From: Stappia indica
GTDB taxonomy: Bacteria; Pseudomonadota; Alphaproteobacteria; Rhizobiales; Stappiaceae
Length of the DNA stretch: 64,000 nucleotides
Direction of reading: 5' to 3'
NCBI RefSeq assembly: GCF_020177335.1
Contig: NZ_JAIVMG010000003.1
Location: 124,001 to 188,000 of the forward strand
Position numbers and translations under genes: made by a program. Under the pieces are notes generated by a model that saw only the letters and a program-made list of their open reading frames with translations, was not told where the DNA came from and made no database searches. This document shows, piece after piece, positions 9,150 to 18,425 of this stretch (its first letter is position 1; the number at the start of each line of letters is the position of its first letter).

Positions 9150-9999
9150 TACCGGGGCGGCCCCCGCCCGCCGTCGCCGCAAGCCGGGCCGGGAGTTTCC
9201 CTACTGGCTGCTGGTGGCGGTGCTGCTCGCGGTCGGGTTTGCCTGGGTGATCGCCGTCGACGGCGATTACCGGTCGATCTTCTCCGCCCTGTCCCGTGGC
9301 ATCGCCACCACGCTTTGGGTCACCTTCGTCGGCTTCGCGCTGGCGAGTGCGCTCGGCCTGCTGGTGGCGCTCGGGCGTAACTCCCGGCGCCGGCTGGTGC
9401 GTGAGGTCTCCACCTTCTACGTGGAGATCGTGCGCGGCATCCCGGTGCTGGTGCTGCTGTTCTACATCGCCTTCGTCGGCGCGCCGCAGCTGGTGGGCTT
9501 ATGGAACTGGGCGCTGTCGCCGCTGATCGATGCCGGCATCGCCGGCAAGATGAACGTACGCGATTTCGACTTCACCTGGCGGGCGATCGTCGCGCTGATG
9601 ATTTCCTATTCGGCCTTTATCGCCGAGGTGTTCCGCGCCGGAATCCAGTCGATTTCCTCCGGCCAGAGCGAGGCGGCGCGGGCGCTCGGCCTGTCGCGCT
9701 TCCAGACCTTCCGCCTTGTGGTGCTGCCGCAGGCGCTGCGCAACATCCTGCCGCCGCTCGGCAATGATTTCGTGGCGATGGTGAAGGATTCGGCGCTGGT
9801 CTCCGTACTCGGCGTGCAGGACATCACCCAACTCGGCAAAGTCTATTCCGCCTCCACCTTCCAGTTCTTCGAGACCTACAATGTTGTGGCCTATCTCTAT
9901 CTGGTCATGACCGTGTCCCTGTCCCTGCTGGTGCGGGCGCTGGAAGCGCGGCTGCGGCGCAGCGATGCGGCGCGCAGCAGCGGGGGCGGAAACACGTGA
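9133..9999 (+). CDS. polar amino-acid ABC transporter permease (HisM/GlnP type)
   Basis: This 288-residue inner-membrane permease has about five membrane spans. The HisMQ signature region [15 protein letters not shown] lies near residue 98, and the coupling loop [20 protein letters not shown] is followed by [20 protein letters not shown]. The only start that keeps the N-terminus is TTG at 9133, inside the end of the binding-protein gene, which implies translational coupling. No ATPase gene follows (the next gene is on the opposite strand), so the transporter must borrow an ATP-binding subunit from elsewhere. Confidence 0.92.
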   Translation: MTTTADTGAAPARRRRKPGREFPYWLLVAVLLAVGFAWVIAVDGDYRSIFSALSRGIATTLWVTFVGFALASALGLLVALGRNSRRRLVREVSTFYVEIVRGIPVLVLLFYIAFVGAPQLVGLWNWALSPLIDAGIAGKMNVRDFDFTWRAIVALMISYSAFIAEVFRAGIQSISSGQSEAARALGLSRFQTFRLVVLPQALRNILPPLGNDFVAMVKDSALVSVLGVQDITQLGKVYSASTFQFFETYNVVAYLYLVMTVSLSLLVRALEARLRRSDAARSSGGGNT

Positions 10000-10085
10000 A
10001 GAGCGGCGGCGTGATCGGAAATGTCGCCGGCACTGCCACCGGCGGCATCGGCAGGCCCCAGCCCGACCGTCTTGAGGCTTGCCGC

Positions 10086-11417
10086 TCAGGGGTGACCCTC
10101 GGTGTCGCCGTGGCTCTTGCGGATCCGGCGCACCATCAGAAAGATCACCAGGAGCACCACCGGCACGGCCAGCCCGGTCATGACCTCCGGGGCGGGCAAT
10201 AGCGCGCCGAACCGGCTCTTCGTCAGCGCCTTGGTCAGATAGGCCATCAGCCCGACCACATAGTAGCTGACCGCCGCGACCGACAGCCCTTCCACCGTCT
10301 GCTGCAGCCGCAGTTGCAGCCGCGCCCGGCGGTTCATTGCCTCAAGCTGTCCGCGATTCTGTTCCTGCAACTGCACATCGACACGGGTGCGCAGCAAGGT
10401 CGCCGCGCGGGCCAGCTTGCGCGACAGGTTGGCCTGGCGCTCCTCCAGCGTTTCGCAGGTGCGCATGGCCGGCGCCATCCGCCGGGTCAGGAACTCGCTG
10501 AAGGTGAAGGAGCCGCCGCGCTGCCGTTCATCAATCGATTCCAGCCGCTGGCGCACGATCATGTAATAGGCCCGACTGGCACCGAACCGGTAGGCGCTGG
10601 CGGCCGCTCCCGCCTCCAGATCGGCGGCCAGCCGGGTCAGCTCATCGAGCAGCGTCCGGTTGGCATCGAGCCCGTCGATGGCGCGCATCCGGTCGGCAAT
10701 GCCAAGCAGCCCCTGTTCGATCGCCAGCACCAGAGGGGCCTGCCGATTGGCCTCCGTCAGCCCCAGCATGGCGAAGGTGCGGTAGGTCTCAAGCTCAAGA
10801 AGGCGCTGGGTCAGGACGCCGGCCTGCACGTCACTGAGCGACCGGTCGCCGATGATCATGCGGGTCAGTCCATCGCCGTCCTGACGGAAATCGCTGGCGA
10901 TGATCGCCGCGCCCTCCTCCACCTCCGAGACCGCCAGGCTGGCATGGTCGAACCGTTCCAGCCGCCGGGAAAAGGCTTCCGCATCCGCCTTGACCAGATC
11001 GAGGCGCATGGCGACGAGCAGCGGTCCGGGCGGGCGGAAGCCGGCGCCGAATGGATGGCTCGCAGGCGCCCCTTCGATATCCGCCGAGGCCGGCAACGGT
11101 CCGTCCCAGGTGTAGGTGACGAACTCGCCATGCAGCTCCCGCCGCAGGCCAGTGTCGCCGACCCTGACCAGATGATGGCGCACCGCCTCATCCGGCCCTT
11201 GCGCTCCGATCGACTGGCAATAGTCGCGGAACCAGGCATTGTCGGCCACGACCGCCTCTTCGTCGACGACGAAGCCGTAGCGCAGGAACACACGCGGGCT
11301 GGACACTGCGCGAAAGGGACGGGCATGCACCTCGCCGAGCGCGAAGCTGCGCGCCGGGTGTGGGGTGTAACTGGGCAGGCCGACATGCGGCGCGGCGTGA
11401 AATTGCGTCTCTGGCAT
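10086..11417 (-). CDS. DUF3422 family membrane protein
   Basis: This 443-residue protein matches the DUF3422 family: N-terminal HPARSFALGEVHARPF, a long soluble helical region, and two C-terminal membrane helices (SVAAVSYYVVGLMAYL and VMTGLAVPVVLLVIFLMV). The region before the membrane, rich in Arg/Gln/Leu, looks coiled-coil. Function is unknown. The start at 11417 follows GAGGAG at a somewhat long distance; an ATG 21 nt further upstream is possible. It lies 64 nt after dctM on the same strand and may be a readthrough product of the TRAP operon. Confidence 0.85.
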   Translation of the reverse strand: MPETQFHAAPHVGLPSYTPHPARSFALGEVHARPFRAVSSPRVFLRYGFVVDEEAVVADNAWFRDYCQSIGAQGPDEAVRHHLVRVGDTGLRRELHGEFVTYTWDGPLPASADIEGAPASHPFGAGFRPPGPLLVAMRLDLVKADAEAFSRRLERFDHASLAVSEVEEGAAIIASDFRQDGDGLTRMIIGDRSLSDVQAGVLTQRLLELETYRTFAMLGLTEANRQAPLVLAIEQGLLGIADRMRAIDGLDANRTLLDELTRLAADLEAGAAASAYRFGASRAYYMIVRQRLESIDERQRGGSFTFSEFLTRRMAPAMRTCETLEERQANLSRKLARAATLLRTRVDVQLQEQNRGQLEAMNRRARLQLRLQQTVEGLSVAAVSYYVVGLMAYLTKALTKSRFGALLPAPEVMTGLAVPVVLLVIFLMVRRIRKSHGDTEGHP

Positions 11418-11481
11418 CGTGCCCGCAAGGCTCCTCATTGACCGCAACACTGGCTCCGCATTCGCGGAGCCGCCTATCTGA

Positions 11482-12858
11482 TCACAGGAGGAGGTCCGGA
11501 AGCCACAAAACGATGCCCGGAAACAGCATGCAAAGGGCAAGACCGATGAGCTGCAGCAGCACGAAGGGGATGATGCCCTTGTAGATGTGCTGGATCGTGA
11601 CCTCCGGCGGCGCCACACCCTTCATGTAGAACAGGGCGAAGCCGAAGGGCGGCGTCAGGAAGGAGGTTTGCAGGTTGGTCGACACCAGGATCGTGAACCA
11701 GATCAGCGAGACTTCGCCAACGCCCTCGAAACCGGCGAGATGCGTCCCGAAATCCAACCGCCCGACAATCGGCCCGAACACCGGCAGGACGATCAGGGTG
11801 ATCTCGACCCAGTCGAAGAAGAAGCCGAGGAAGAACACCATTCCCATCAGCACGAACAGGATGCCCCAGGGACCGACGCCGGCCCAGGCGATGAACTCAT
11901 CGATCAGAGTTTCGCCGCCAAGCCAGCGGAACACCAGCGAGAAGCAGGTGGCGCCGAGAAAAATGCCGAACAGCATGGCCGTGGTCAGCGCCGAGCGGTG
12001 ACACACGTCCTGCAGCACGGAAAAGCCGAGTTTGCGGTTGAGGATCGCCAGCAAGGTCGCGCCGACAGCGCCCACACCCGCCGCCTCGGTCGGCGTGGCG
12101 ATGCCGGCGAAGATCGAGCCGAGCACGAGCGAGATCAGGAACACCGGCGGCACGAAGCTCTTCAGGATCATCAGCCAGAATTCGGACCGGCTGGTCGGCC
12201 CGATCTCAGCGGGCAGCGGCGGCGCGAGCCCGGGCTTCAGTCGGCACAGGATCAGGATATAGACCGCGTAAAGCGCCGCCAGCAGCAGCCCCGGCATGAT
12301 CGCGGCGACAAACACCGTGCCGACCGGGATCGACAGAAGGTCCGACATGATCACCAGCATGATCGATGGCGGGATCAGGATGCCGAGGGTTCCGGAGGAG
12401 GCGATGGTGCCGGTGGCCAGCGGCAGATTGTAGTTGCGCTCCAGCATCACCGGCAGGGCCAAGAGGGTCATCATCACCACCGAGGCGCCGATGATCCCGG
12501 TGGTCGCCGCCATGATGGTGCCCATCAGCGTCACCGACAGGGCCAGCCCGCCGGGAACGCGCCGGGTCAGCACCTGGAGGCAATGCAGCAGATCTTTCGC
12601 CACACCGGATTTTTCCAGCATGGTGCCCATGAAGATGAACATCGGGATCGCCACCAGCACCGGGTTTTCCATGGTGCCGCCGAAGATGCGGTTGGGAATG
12701 ATGACGAGGCGCGAAACGTTGAAGGTACCCAGTTCCTGCGCCAGAAACGCAAAGCCGAGCCCGACGCCGCCGAGGATGAAGGCCACCGGAAAGCCGGAGA
12801 ACAGCAGCAGCCCCAGCGCCACGAACATGAAGATCGGCAGAAGTTCGACAAATGTCAT
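11482..12858 (-). CDS. dctM: TRAP transporter large permease (DctM type)
   Basis: This 458-residue inner-membrane protein is the ion-coupled transport subunit of a TRAP importer. It has a dozen or so hydrophobic segments and family motifs such as NPVLVAIPMFIFMGTMLEKS, TGTIASSGTLGILIPPSI and FAGIATPTEAAGVGAVGA. The C-terminal LQTSFLTPPFGFALFYMKGV is typical of the subgroup that works with TakP-like binding proteins. The ATG at 12858 has GGGGAA upstream and is 16 nt from the dctQ stop. It completes dctP-dctQ-dctM. Confidence 0.94.
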   Translation of the reverse strand: MTFVELLPIFMFVALGLLLFSGFPVAFILGGVGLGFAFLAQELGTFNVSRLVIIPNRIFGGTMENPVLVAIPMFIFMGTMLEKSGVAKDLLHCLQVLTRRVPGGLALSVTLMGTIMAATTGIIGASVVMMTLLALPVMLERNYNLPLATGTIASSGTLGILIPPSIMLVIMSDLLSIPVGTVFVAAIMPGLLLAALYAVYILILCRLKPGLAPPLPAEIGPTSRSEFWLMILKSFVPPVFLISLVLGSIFAGIATPTEAAGVGAVGATLLAILNRKLGFSVLQDVCHRSALTTAMLFGIFLGATCFSLVFRWLGGETLIDEFIAWAGVGPWGILFVLMGMVFFLGFFFDWVEITLIVLPVFGPIVGRLDFGTHLAGFEGVGEVSLIWFTILVSTNLQTSFLTPPFGFALFYMKGVAPPEVTIQHIYKGIIPFVLLQLIGLALCMLFPGIVLWLPDLLL

Positions 12859-12874
12859 TGGCTGAATTCCCCGA

Positions 12875-13840
12875 TCAATCCGCTATCGGACCATTGACGG
12901 CCACATCCTCGGGCAGATCCGCGTGATGGGTGCCGGCATATTGGTTCACCTGATCGCGCAGATACGTCGGCCCGAACAGGTAGACGATGCATTTGAAGGC
13001 TGCGGACACGCCGGCAGCGAAGAGAAACGCGAAGCCGACAGGCATGGCCGCCTTGATGATCCAGCGGTGGCTGAGGCCGGTCTGGGCGGCGGAGACCTCG
13101 CCGATCCGGTAGGAGCGTTCCGCGAAGGTCCAGCCGAAGGCGATGATCAGGTAGCAGTAGGTCAGCAGGAACAGGACGATGCCCAGAAGTTCCAGCCACA
13201 CCCGCGAGCGCGCCCGCAGCCTGTCGCGCACCAACTCGATCCGCACATGGGCGTCGTAGCGATAGGCGAACCCCAGACACATCAGGAACAGCAGCGAATG
13301 CAGATGCCATTCCAGTTCCTGCAGCTTGGTGGAATCGAAATAGAAGGCGGAGTCGATGATCGTGTTGTCGAAATCGAGCAGCTTGCGCTGGCTGACATCG
13401 TAGAAGATCACGATCATGGTCGGGATGAACAGCCAGGAGGCCAGCTTGCCGACGCCAACCACGATCCGGTCGATGTCGGTCGAGGCGCCAATCATTTCCT
13501 CAAACCCGCGCGGTGCGTGCCGGCGCAGCATGGCCACCATCAGCAGCACGATCAGGAGCGCCGCCGTCAGCCCCGAGATGCCGTCATAGAGCTTGAAGAA
13601 GCGCTTCGGATTGGCGCCCGCCGCCTTGATCAGCGCGGCGAAACCGTCGGGAATGACCGCGAAGAGAAAGGCGATGAACACGAGACCGGCCAGCGCCAGC
13701 GACAGCCTGGCGCGCGCCAGCCCGCCGATGGTACAGAGCACGAAGCCGGCAAGGCACAAGACATAGCCGGGAATGCCGGGTTCGAAGACAGCCAGGATCG
13801 CCAGGGCGATACCGGCAAGACAAAGCAGCGTTGCCACCAA
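12875..13840 (-). CDS. dctQ: TRAP transporter small permease with N-terminal extension (DctQ type)
   Basis: The C-terminal about 190 residues form a normal DctQ four-helix subunit, with LQELEWHLHSLLFLMCLGFA and DAHVRIELVRDRL as in TakQ-like proteins. Ahead of it lie about 110 extra residues with three or four additional hydrophobic helices (MVATLLCLAGIALAILAVFE and onward), making the protein 321 residues where 160-220 is usual. The start is TTG at 13840 (GTG at 13837 is an alternative), with a weak ribosome site. It lies 113 nt after dctP, separated by a GC-rich hairpin. Confidence 0.88.
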   Translation of the reverse strand: MVATLLCLAGIALAILAVFEPGIPGYVLCLAGFVLCTIGGLARARLSLALAGLVFIAFLFAVIPDGFAALIKAAGANPKRFFKLYDGISGLTAALLIVLLMVAMLRRHAPRGFEEMIGASTDIDRIVVGVGKLASWLFIPTMIVIFYDVSQRKLLDFDNTIIDSAFYFDSTKLQELEWHLHSLLFLMCLGFAYRYDAHVRIELVRDRLRARSRVWLELLGIVLFLLTYCYLIIAFGWTFAERSYRIGEVSAAQTGLSHRWIIKAAMPVGFAFLFAAGVSAAFKCIVYLFGPTYLRDQVNQYAGTHHADLPEDVAVNGPIAD

Positions 13841-13907
13841 CGGAAGGGTCCCCCGCGTGCCGATCTCCGTGCACCGACCGGCGCAGGCGATCCAGGTGTC
13901 GCATTAT

Positions 13908-13932
13908 CCGCGCGGCCGCCGGGGCCGCGCGG
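13908..13932 (-). promoter_or_regulatory. intercistronic hairpin between dctP and dctQ
   Basis: A perfect 10-bp stem, CCGCGCGGCC (13908-13917) with GGCCGCGCGG (13923-13932) and a 5-nt loop, lies 21 nt after the dctP stop. There is no U-run. It would suit an mRNA stabiliser or partial attenuator that keeps the binding protein in excess over the membrane subunits. Confidence 0.65.
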
Positions 13933-13953
13933 AGCCTTTCGGAAAACTGCAGA

Positions 13954-14997
13954 TTACTTGAGGTAGCCGAGGTTCGACCAGGTCTTGTATTGCTCGCGGA
14001 AGGCGCTTAGCGACTCCCAGACCTTGACGAAGTTGGGGTTGGCCGCCTTCTCTTCTTCCACCACCTCAAGCCAGGCCGCCTGCAGCGCTTCGAGGATCTC
14101 CGGGCTCCATTGGTGGATGGTCACGCCCTGGGCTTGCAGCTCGGCCAGCGCCGCCGGCTGGATCGCCTCGCCCTCGGCAATGCCATAGGTGATGTTGGCA
14201 TCGCAGACGGTCTCGAACACCGCCTTGGTCTGGTCGTCGAGCGCGTCCCACTCGTCCTTGTTCAGCATCAACTCGAAGATGGTCGACTGCTGGTGCCAGC
14301 CGGGGAAGTAATAGTGCTTGGCCACCTGGTAGAAGCCGAGCTTCTGATCGATCGCCGGCATGGAAAACTCGGTGGCGTCGATGGTGCCCAGCTCAAGCGC
14401 GGGGAAGATGTCGCCGCCGGCAAGAAGCTGCGTGGACACCCCGAGCTTCTGCATCACCTTGGCGCCGAGGCCGAAGAAGCGCATCTTCAGGCCCTTGAGA
14501 TCGTCCACTGAATTGATTTCCTTGCGGAACCAGCCGGACGCCTCCGGGGCGATGACCGCGCAGGCAAGCGACTTGATGCCATAGGCCCCATAGACCTCGT
14601 CCATCAGCTCCTGTCCGCCGCCGAATTTCATCCAGGCGAGATACTCGGAGGCGCGCGGACCGAACGGTACCGCCGCGAACAGGGACAGCGAGGAATCCTT
14701 GCCGGTCCAGTAGCCGGGCGTCGACCAGGCCGCCTGCACCGCGCCTGAAGACACCGCGTCGAACACCTCCAGCGCCGGCACGATGGCGCCCGGTTCCTGG
14801 AATTTCAGATTGATGGTGCCGCCGGACACCGCGTTGAGTCGCTCGGACAGAACCTTGCCGAGGGTTCCCAACTGCGTCAGCGAGCCGGGATAGGTCGAGG
14901 CCATGTCCCAATCGACCTGATCGAGGGCCGAGGCCGGGCCGCCCGCGCCAATCGCAAGCGACGCCGTGACGGCAACTGCCGAAATGATTTTCTTCAC
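13954..14997 (-). CDS. dctP: TRAP transporter substrate-binding protein, TakP-like
   Basis: This 347-residue periplasmic binding protein has a signal peptide ending near ASA-LDQV (about residue 24). Residues 150-230 closely follow the 2-oxoacid-binding TakP pattern as I remember it: GWFRKEINSVDDLKGLKMRF, AGGDIFPALELGTIDATEF, KLGFYQVAKHYYFPGW. TakP of Rhodobacter binds pyruvate and related 2-oxoacids, and a Thermus relative binds lactate as a calcium salt. Because lutABC is divergently encoded next door, I infer lactate or a similar hydroxy/oxo-monocarboxylate as substrate. Confidence 0.92.
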   Translation of the reverse strand: MKKIISAVAVTASLAIGAGGPASALDQVDWDMASTYPGSLTQLGTLGKVLSERLNAVSGGTINLKFQEPGAIVPALEVFDAVSSGAVQAAWSTPGYWTGKDSSLSLFAAVPFGPRASEYLAWMKFGGGQELMDEVYGAYGIKSLACAVIAPEASGWFRKEINSVDDLKGLKMRFFGLGAKVMQKLGVSTQLLAGGDIFPALELGTIDATEFSMPAIDQKLGFYQVAKHYYFPGWHQQSTIFELMLNKDEWDALDDQTKAVFETVCDANITYGIAEGEAIQPAALAELQAQGVTIHQWSPEILEALQAAWLEVVEEEKAANPNFVKVWESLSAFREQYKTWSNLGYLK

Positions 14998-15302
14998 TGC
15001 ACCTGTCCTCCCAAAGGTTGCGCCGCCTCTTCATCACCCCAGGCGCCGCTTCGGCTTGCGGGTGTCGTGGCCCCCGCATTCGCGCAAGCAGGGTTGTGGT
15101 GCGTGCCGCCAGCATCCGCGGAAAAAAACGAACCCCGTGGCTCCGGCCTCCCAACCGGCGCAACAACCTGCCCTAACTGGATAACAATATTGACCACTGA
15201 ACGCAACAGGTATTAGTTTGATCATACGCAGGGGAATGGTTGAGTTTCTCTTGGGGTTTAAGTGAATAATCAAGCATATTCGAAAGTTGGCCGGGTATAC
15301 TG
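14998..15302. promoter_or_regulatory. divergent control region between TRAP and GntR-lut operons
   Basis: This 305-nt region separates dctP from the GntR gene and must hold both promoters. The half nearer the GntR gene is AT-rich. It contains the 8-bp palindrome CAATATTG (15185-15192) and the inverted repeat GAATA (15264-15268)/TATTC (15277-15281), the latter 22 nt before the GntR start. Both are candidate sites for the GntR-family regulator; neither matches a consensus I can name. Confidence 0.45.
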
Positions 15303-16133
15303 ATGGTATTCAAGAAAATCGACCACAACCGCACGGCGAATTATGTTGTCGATCAGATCGAGAAGTTGATCCTGCAGGGTGTCTTGCGCTCGGGAGACCG
15401 GCTACCTGCCGAACGGGAGCTGGCCAAGAAGGTCGATGTCTCCCGGCCGATCCTGCGCGAGGCGATCAAGATCCTGGAGGAGCGCGAGCTGATCGTGACC
15501 CGGCACGGCGGGGGCACCTTCGTCGCGGACCTGATCGGCACGGTCTTTTCCGAGCCCGTGGTCAATCTGATCCGTCGGCATCCGCCGGCGATCGTCGACT
15601 ATCTGGAATACCGCCGGGAAATCGAGTGCATGGCCGCACGCCTCGCCGCCCTCAGGGCGACCCCGGCCGACCGTGAGATCATCACCCGGCTGTTCCGGGC
15701 GATGGAAGCCGCCCATGAGCGGGAGGATTTCGAGCAGGAGGCCGCTCTCGATGTGGAGTTTCATCTGGCCATCGGCGAGAGCGCGCACAACATCGTCTTG
15801 CTGCACACGCTGCGATCCTGCTACCGACTTCTGGCGGATGGGGTTTTCTACCATCGGGGACAGCTCTACCGTTACCCCGAGTCGCGCGATAAACTGTTGC
15901 TTCAGCACCAGGCGATCCACGACGCTGTGATGAATGCGGATGCCCAGGCCGCCGTAATGGCTGCTGCAGCGCATATCGACTATGTCGCGCAAGTGATGCA
16001 TGAAACGGAAAAGACCAGCTCCTGGAACGCGGTCTCGACCCTGCGCCTGCAACAGCGGCTCGACAGCGAGATGGTTGACGGCAAGAAGCGGCGCGCGCCG
16101 CGCAAGACGACAGAGGGAAACACCAGTTCATGA
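15303..16133 (+). CDS. GntR-family regulator with FCD domain (LldR/LutR-like)
   Basis: This 276-residue FadR-subfamily regulator has a winged helix at residues 1-75 (RLPAERELAKKVDVSRPILR, then HGGGTFVADL). An all-helical FCD ligand domain follows, including the metal-ligand pattern around DVEFHLAIGESAHN and a later LLLQHQAIHDAV. Such regulators near lactate genes usually bind lactate. The gene overlaps lutA by 4 nt (ATGA), so it is the first gene of the lut operon and is probably autoregulated. It is also divergent from the TRAP genes, which it may control. Confidence 0.9.
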   Translation: MVFKKIDHNRTANYVVDQIEKLILQGVLRSGDRLPAERELAKKVDVSRPILREAIKILEERELIVTRHGGGTFVADLIGTVFSEPVVNLIRRHPPAIVDYLEYRREIECMAARLAALRATPADREIITRLFRAMEAAHEREDFEQEAALDVEFHLAIGESAHNIVLLHTLRSCYRLLADGVFYHRGQLYRYPESRDKLLLQHQAIHDAVMNADAQAAVMAAAAHIDYVAQVMHETEKTSSWNAVSTLRLQQRLDSEMVDGKKRRAPRKTTEGNTSS

Positions 16134-16936
16134 GTGCAGACGCCGCCCCGGCCCAGACACCGCCCCCGGCCGCCCCATCGCCGCGTGTCGGATTGTTCGT
16201 CACCTGTCTCGTCGACCTGTTCCGGCCGAGCGTCGGTTTCGCCGCGGTCAAGCTGATGGAGGATGCCGGCTGCACCGTCGAGGTGCCGGCGGCGCAGACC
16301 TGCTGCGGACAGCCCGCCTTCAACTCCGGCGACCGGGCCGATGCCCGCGATATCGCCGGGGCGGTGATCCGTGCCTTCGAGGGGTATGACTATGTGGTCG
16401 CCCCCTCCGGCTCCTGTGCGAGCATGCTCAAAAAGCACTATGTGGAGCTGTTCGACGGCGATCCCGCGGCGATGGAGCGCGCCAATCTCTTCTCCGCCAA
16501 GGTGTTCGAACTGGTCAGTTTCCTGACCGATGTGCTTGGCCTCGACCGGGTGGAGGCGGCGTTTTCGGGCACCGCCACCTATCACGACAGCTGTTCGGGC
16601 CTGCGCGAGCTGGGCATCGAGCGTCAGCCGCGCAAGCTGCTGCAATCGGTCGAGGGGCTGGAACTTAAGGAAATGCAGGACAGCGACGTCTGCTGCGGCT
16701 TTGGCGGCACGTTCTGCGTCAAGTATCCGGACATCTCCAACAAGATCGTCAGCGAGAAGACCCGCTGCATCGAGGAGAGCGGCGCGGAGCTGTTGCTCGC
16801 CGGCGATCTCGGTTGCTTGATGAACATGGCCGGCAAGCTGAAGCGGGAGGGCTCGCGCATTGAGGTGCGGCACGTGGCGGAAGTGCTGGCCGGCATGACC
16901 GAGCAGCCGGCCATCGGCGAAAAGAAGCGCGGGTAA
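16130..16936 (+). CDS. lutA: L-lactate utilisation Fe-S protein LutA (YkgE)
   Basis: LutA is one of three proteins forming the non-flavin L-lactate dehydrogenase complex that converts lactate to pyruvate. The 268-residue protein carries two CCG domains: CCGQPAFNSGD with its first Cys at residue 58, and CCGFGGTFCVKYPDISNKIV near residue 190. These Cys-rich motifs bind a redox cofactor, likely Fe-S. The N-terminal 18 residues are Pro/Ala-rich and unconserved. It is translationally coupled to the GntR gene (4-nt overlap), with lutB following. Confidence 0.93.
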   Translation: MSADAAPAQTPPPAAPSPRVGLFVTCLVDLFRPSVGFAAVKLMEDAGCTVEVPAAQTCCGQPAFNSGDRADARDIAGAVIRAFEGYDYVVAPSGSCASMLKKHYVELFDGDPAAMERANLFSAKVFELVSFLTDVLGLDRVEAAFSGTATYHDSCSGLRELGIERQPRKLLQSVEGLELKEMQDSDVCCGFGGTFCVKYPDISNKIVSEKTRCIEESGAELLLAGDLGCLMNMAGKLKREGSRIEVRHVAEVLAGMTEQPAIGEKKRG

Positions 16937-17003
16937 GGAGGGCGTGCGGCCGGGACACCGGCGGCGCCAGCGGCTTCGACCTGCCGCAGGGAGACTGACA
17001 CAG

Positions 17004-18425
17004 ATGCACATCACCTCGCCGGCCTTCAAGGACAATGCCCGGGCCGCTCTTGACGACGACGCGCTGCAACGCGCGCTTGGCAACGTGCGCTCCGGCTTCA
17101 TCGGCAAGCGGGCCAAGGCAGCGGCGGCGCTGCCGGAATTCGAACAGCTGCGCGACGCAGCGCGTGACATCAAGGACCATGTCCTGGCCCATCTCGACCT
17201 CTACCTTGAGGCCTATGCGGACAAGGTCGAGGCATCGGGCGGCCATGTCCATTGGGCCCAGAGCGCCGAGGACGCGCGGCGGATCATCCTCGGCATCTGC
17301 GAGGCGAAAAAGGCCCGCACGGTGACCAAGGGCAAATCCATGATCACCGAGGAAATCGGCCTCAACGCCTTTCTGGAGGAGCATGCGGTCACGCCGGTGG
17401 AAACGGATCTGGGTGAGTACATCATCCAGCTGCGCGGCGAACACCCCAGCCACATCATCGCCCCGGCGGTTCATGTGAACAAGGATCAGGTGGAGGAGGA
17501 CTTCCGCCGGGTGCACACCCATCTCGATCCGGCGCGGAACCTCGAAGAGCCGACCACCCTGCTCAGCGAAGCCCGCGCGGTGCTGCGCGACAAGTATTTC
17601 CAGGCCGATATCGGTATCACCGGCGCCAATTTCCTCGTTGCCGAAACCGGCAGCTCGATCATCGTCACCAATGAGGGCAATGGCGATCTGACGCAGATCC
17701 TGCCGAAGACGCATATCGTCGTTGCCTCGGTGGAAAAGGTCGTGCCGACGCTGGAGGACATGTCGCAGATCATGCGGGTGCTCGCCCGCTCCGCCACCGG
17801 TCAGGATATGTCAGTCTACACCACCTTATCGACCGGCCCCAAGCGCCCGGAGGACCCGGACGGGCCGGAGGATTATCATGTGGTGCTGCTCGACAACGGC
17901 CGCTCGGCCATGCTCGGCAGCGAGTTCCAGGAGATGTTGCGCTGCATCCGCTGCGGCGCCTGTATGAACCATTGCCCGGTCTATCACGCGGTCGGCGGCC
18001 ATGCCTATGGCTGGGTCTATCCCGGCCCGATGGGCGCGGTTCTCACCCCTTCGCTGATCGGCGTCGATCAGGCCGGGCACCTGCCCAACGCCTCCACCTT
18101 CTGCGGCCGCTGCGAAAGCGTCTGCCCGATGCGCATTCCGCTGCCGAAGATGATGCGCCATTGGCGCGAGCGGGAGTTCTCGCGCAATCTCAACCCGGCC
18201 GCCGCCCGCTACGGGCTTGGCCTGTGGGCCTTCTTCGCCAAGCGGCCGGCGGTCTATCATGCGGCCATGCGCCTTGCCATCGGCACCCTGTCGCGGCTCG
18301 GGCGGCGCTCGGGGCGCTTCGCCTCGCTGCCCTTCGCCGGCGGCTGGACCCGTTTCCGTGACCTGCCCGCGCCGCAAGGACCGACGTTTCAGGCCCAATG
18401 GGCCAAGCAAAGGAAATCCGCATGA
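17004..18425 (+). CDS. lutB: L-lactate utilisation protein LutB (YkgF), iron-sulfur
   Basis: The 473-residue LutB has an N-terminal LUD-type domain and two 4Fe-4S motifs: CIRCGACMNHCPVYH beginning near residue 313, and CGRCESVCPMRIP near residue 367. It transfers electrons within the Lut complex. The ATG at 17004 follows AGGGAGA; in-frame upstream codons back to 16944 lack a ribosome site. The stop overlaps the lutC start (ATGA). It lies 67 nt after lutA. Confidence 0.94.
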   Translation: MHITSPAFKDNARAALDDDALQRALGNVRSGFIGKRAKAAAALPEFEQLRDAARDIKDHVLAHLDLYLEAYADKVEASGGHVHWAQSAEDARRIILGICEAKKARTVTKGKSMITEEIGLNAFLEEHAVTPVETDLGEYIIQLRGEHPSHIIAPAVHVNKDQVEEDFRRVHTHLDPARNLEEPTTLLSEARAVLRDKYFQADIGITGANFLVAETGSSIIVTNEGNGDLTQILPKTHIVVASVEKVVPTLEDMSQIMRVLARSATGQDMSVYTTLSTGPKRPEDPDGPEDYHVVLLDNGRSAMLGSEFQEMLRCIRCGACMNHCPVYHAVGGHAYGWVYPGPMGAVLTPSLIGVDQAGHLPNASTFCGRCESVCPMRIPLPKMMRHWREREFSRNLNPAAARYGLGLWAFFAKRPAVYHAAMRLAIGTLSRLGRRSGRFASLPFAGGWTRFRDLPAPQGPTFQAQWAKQRKSA

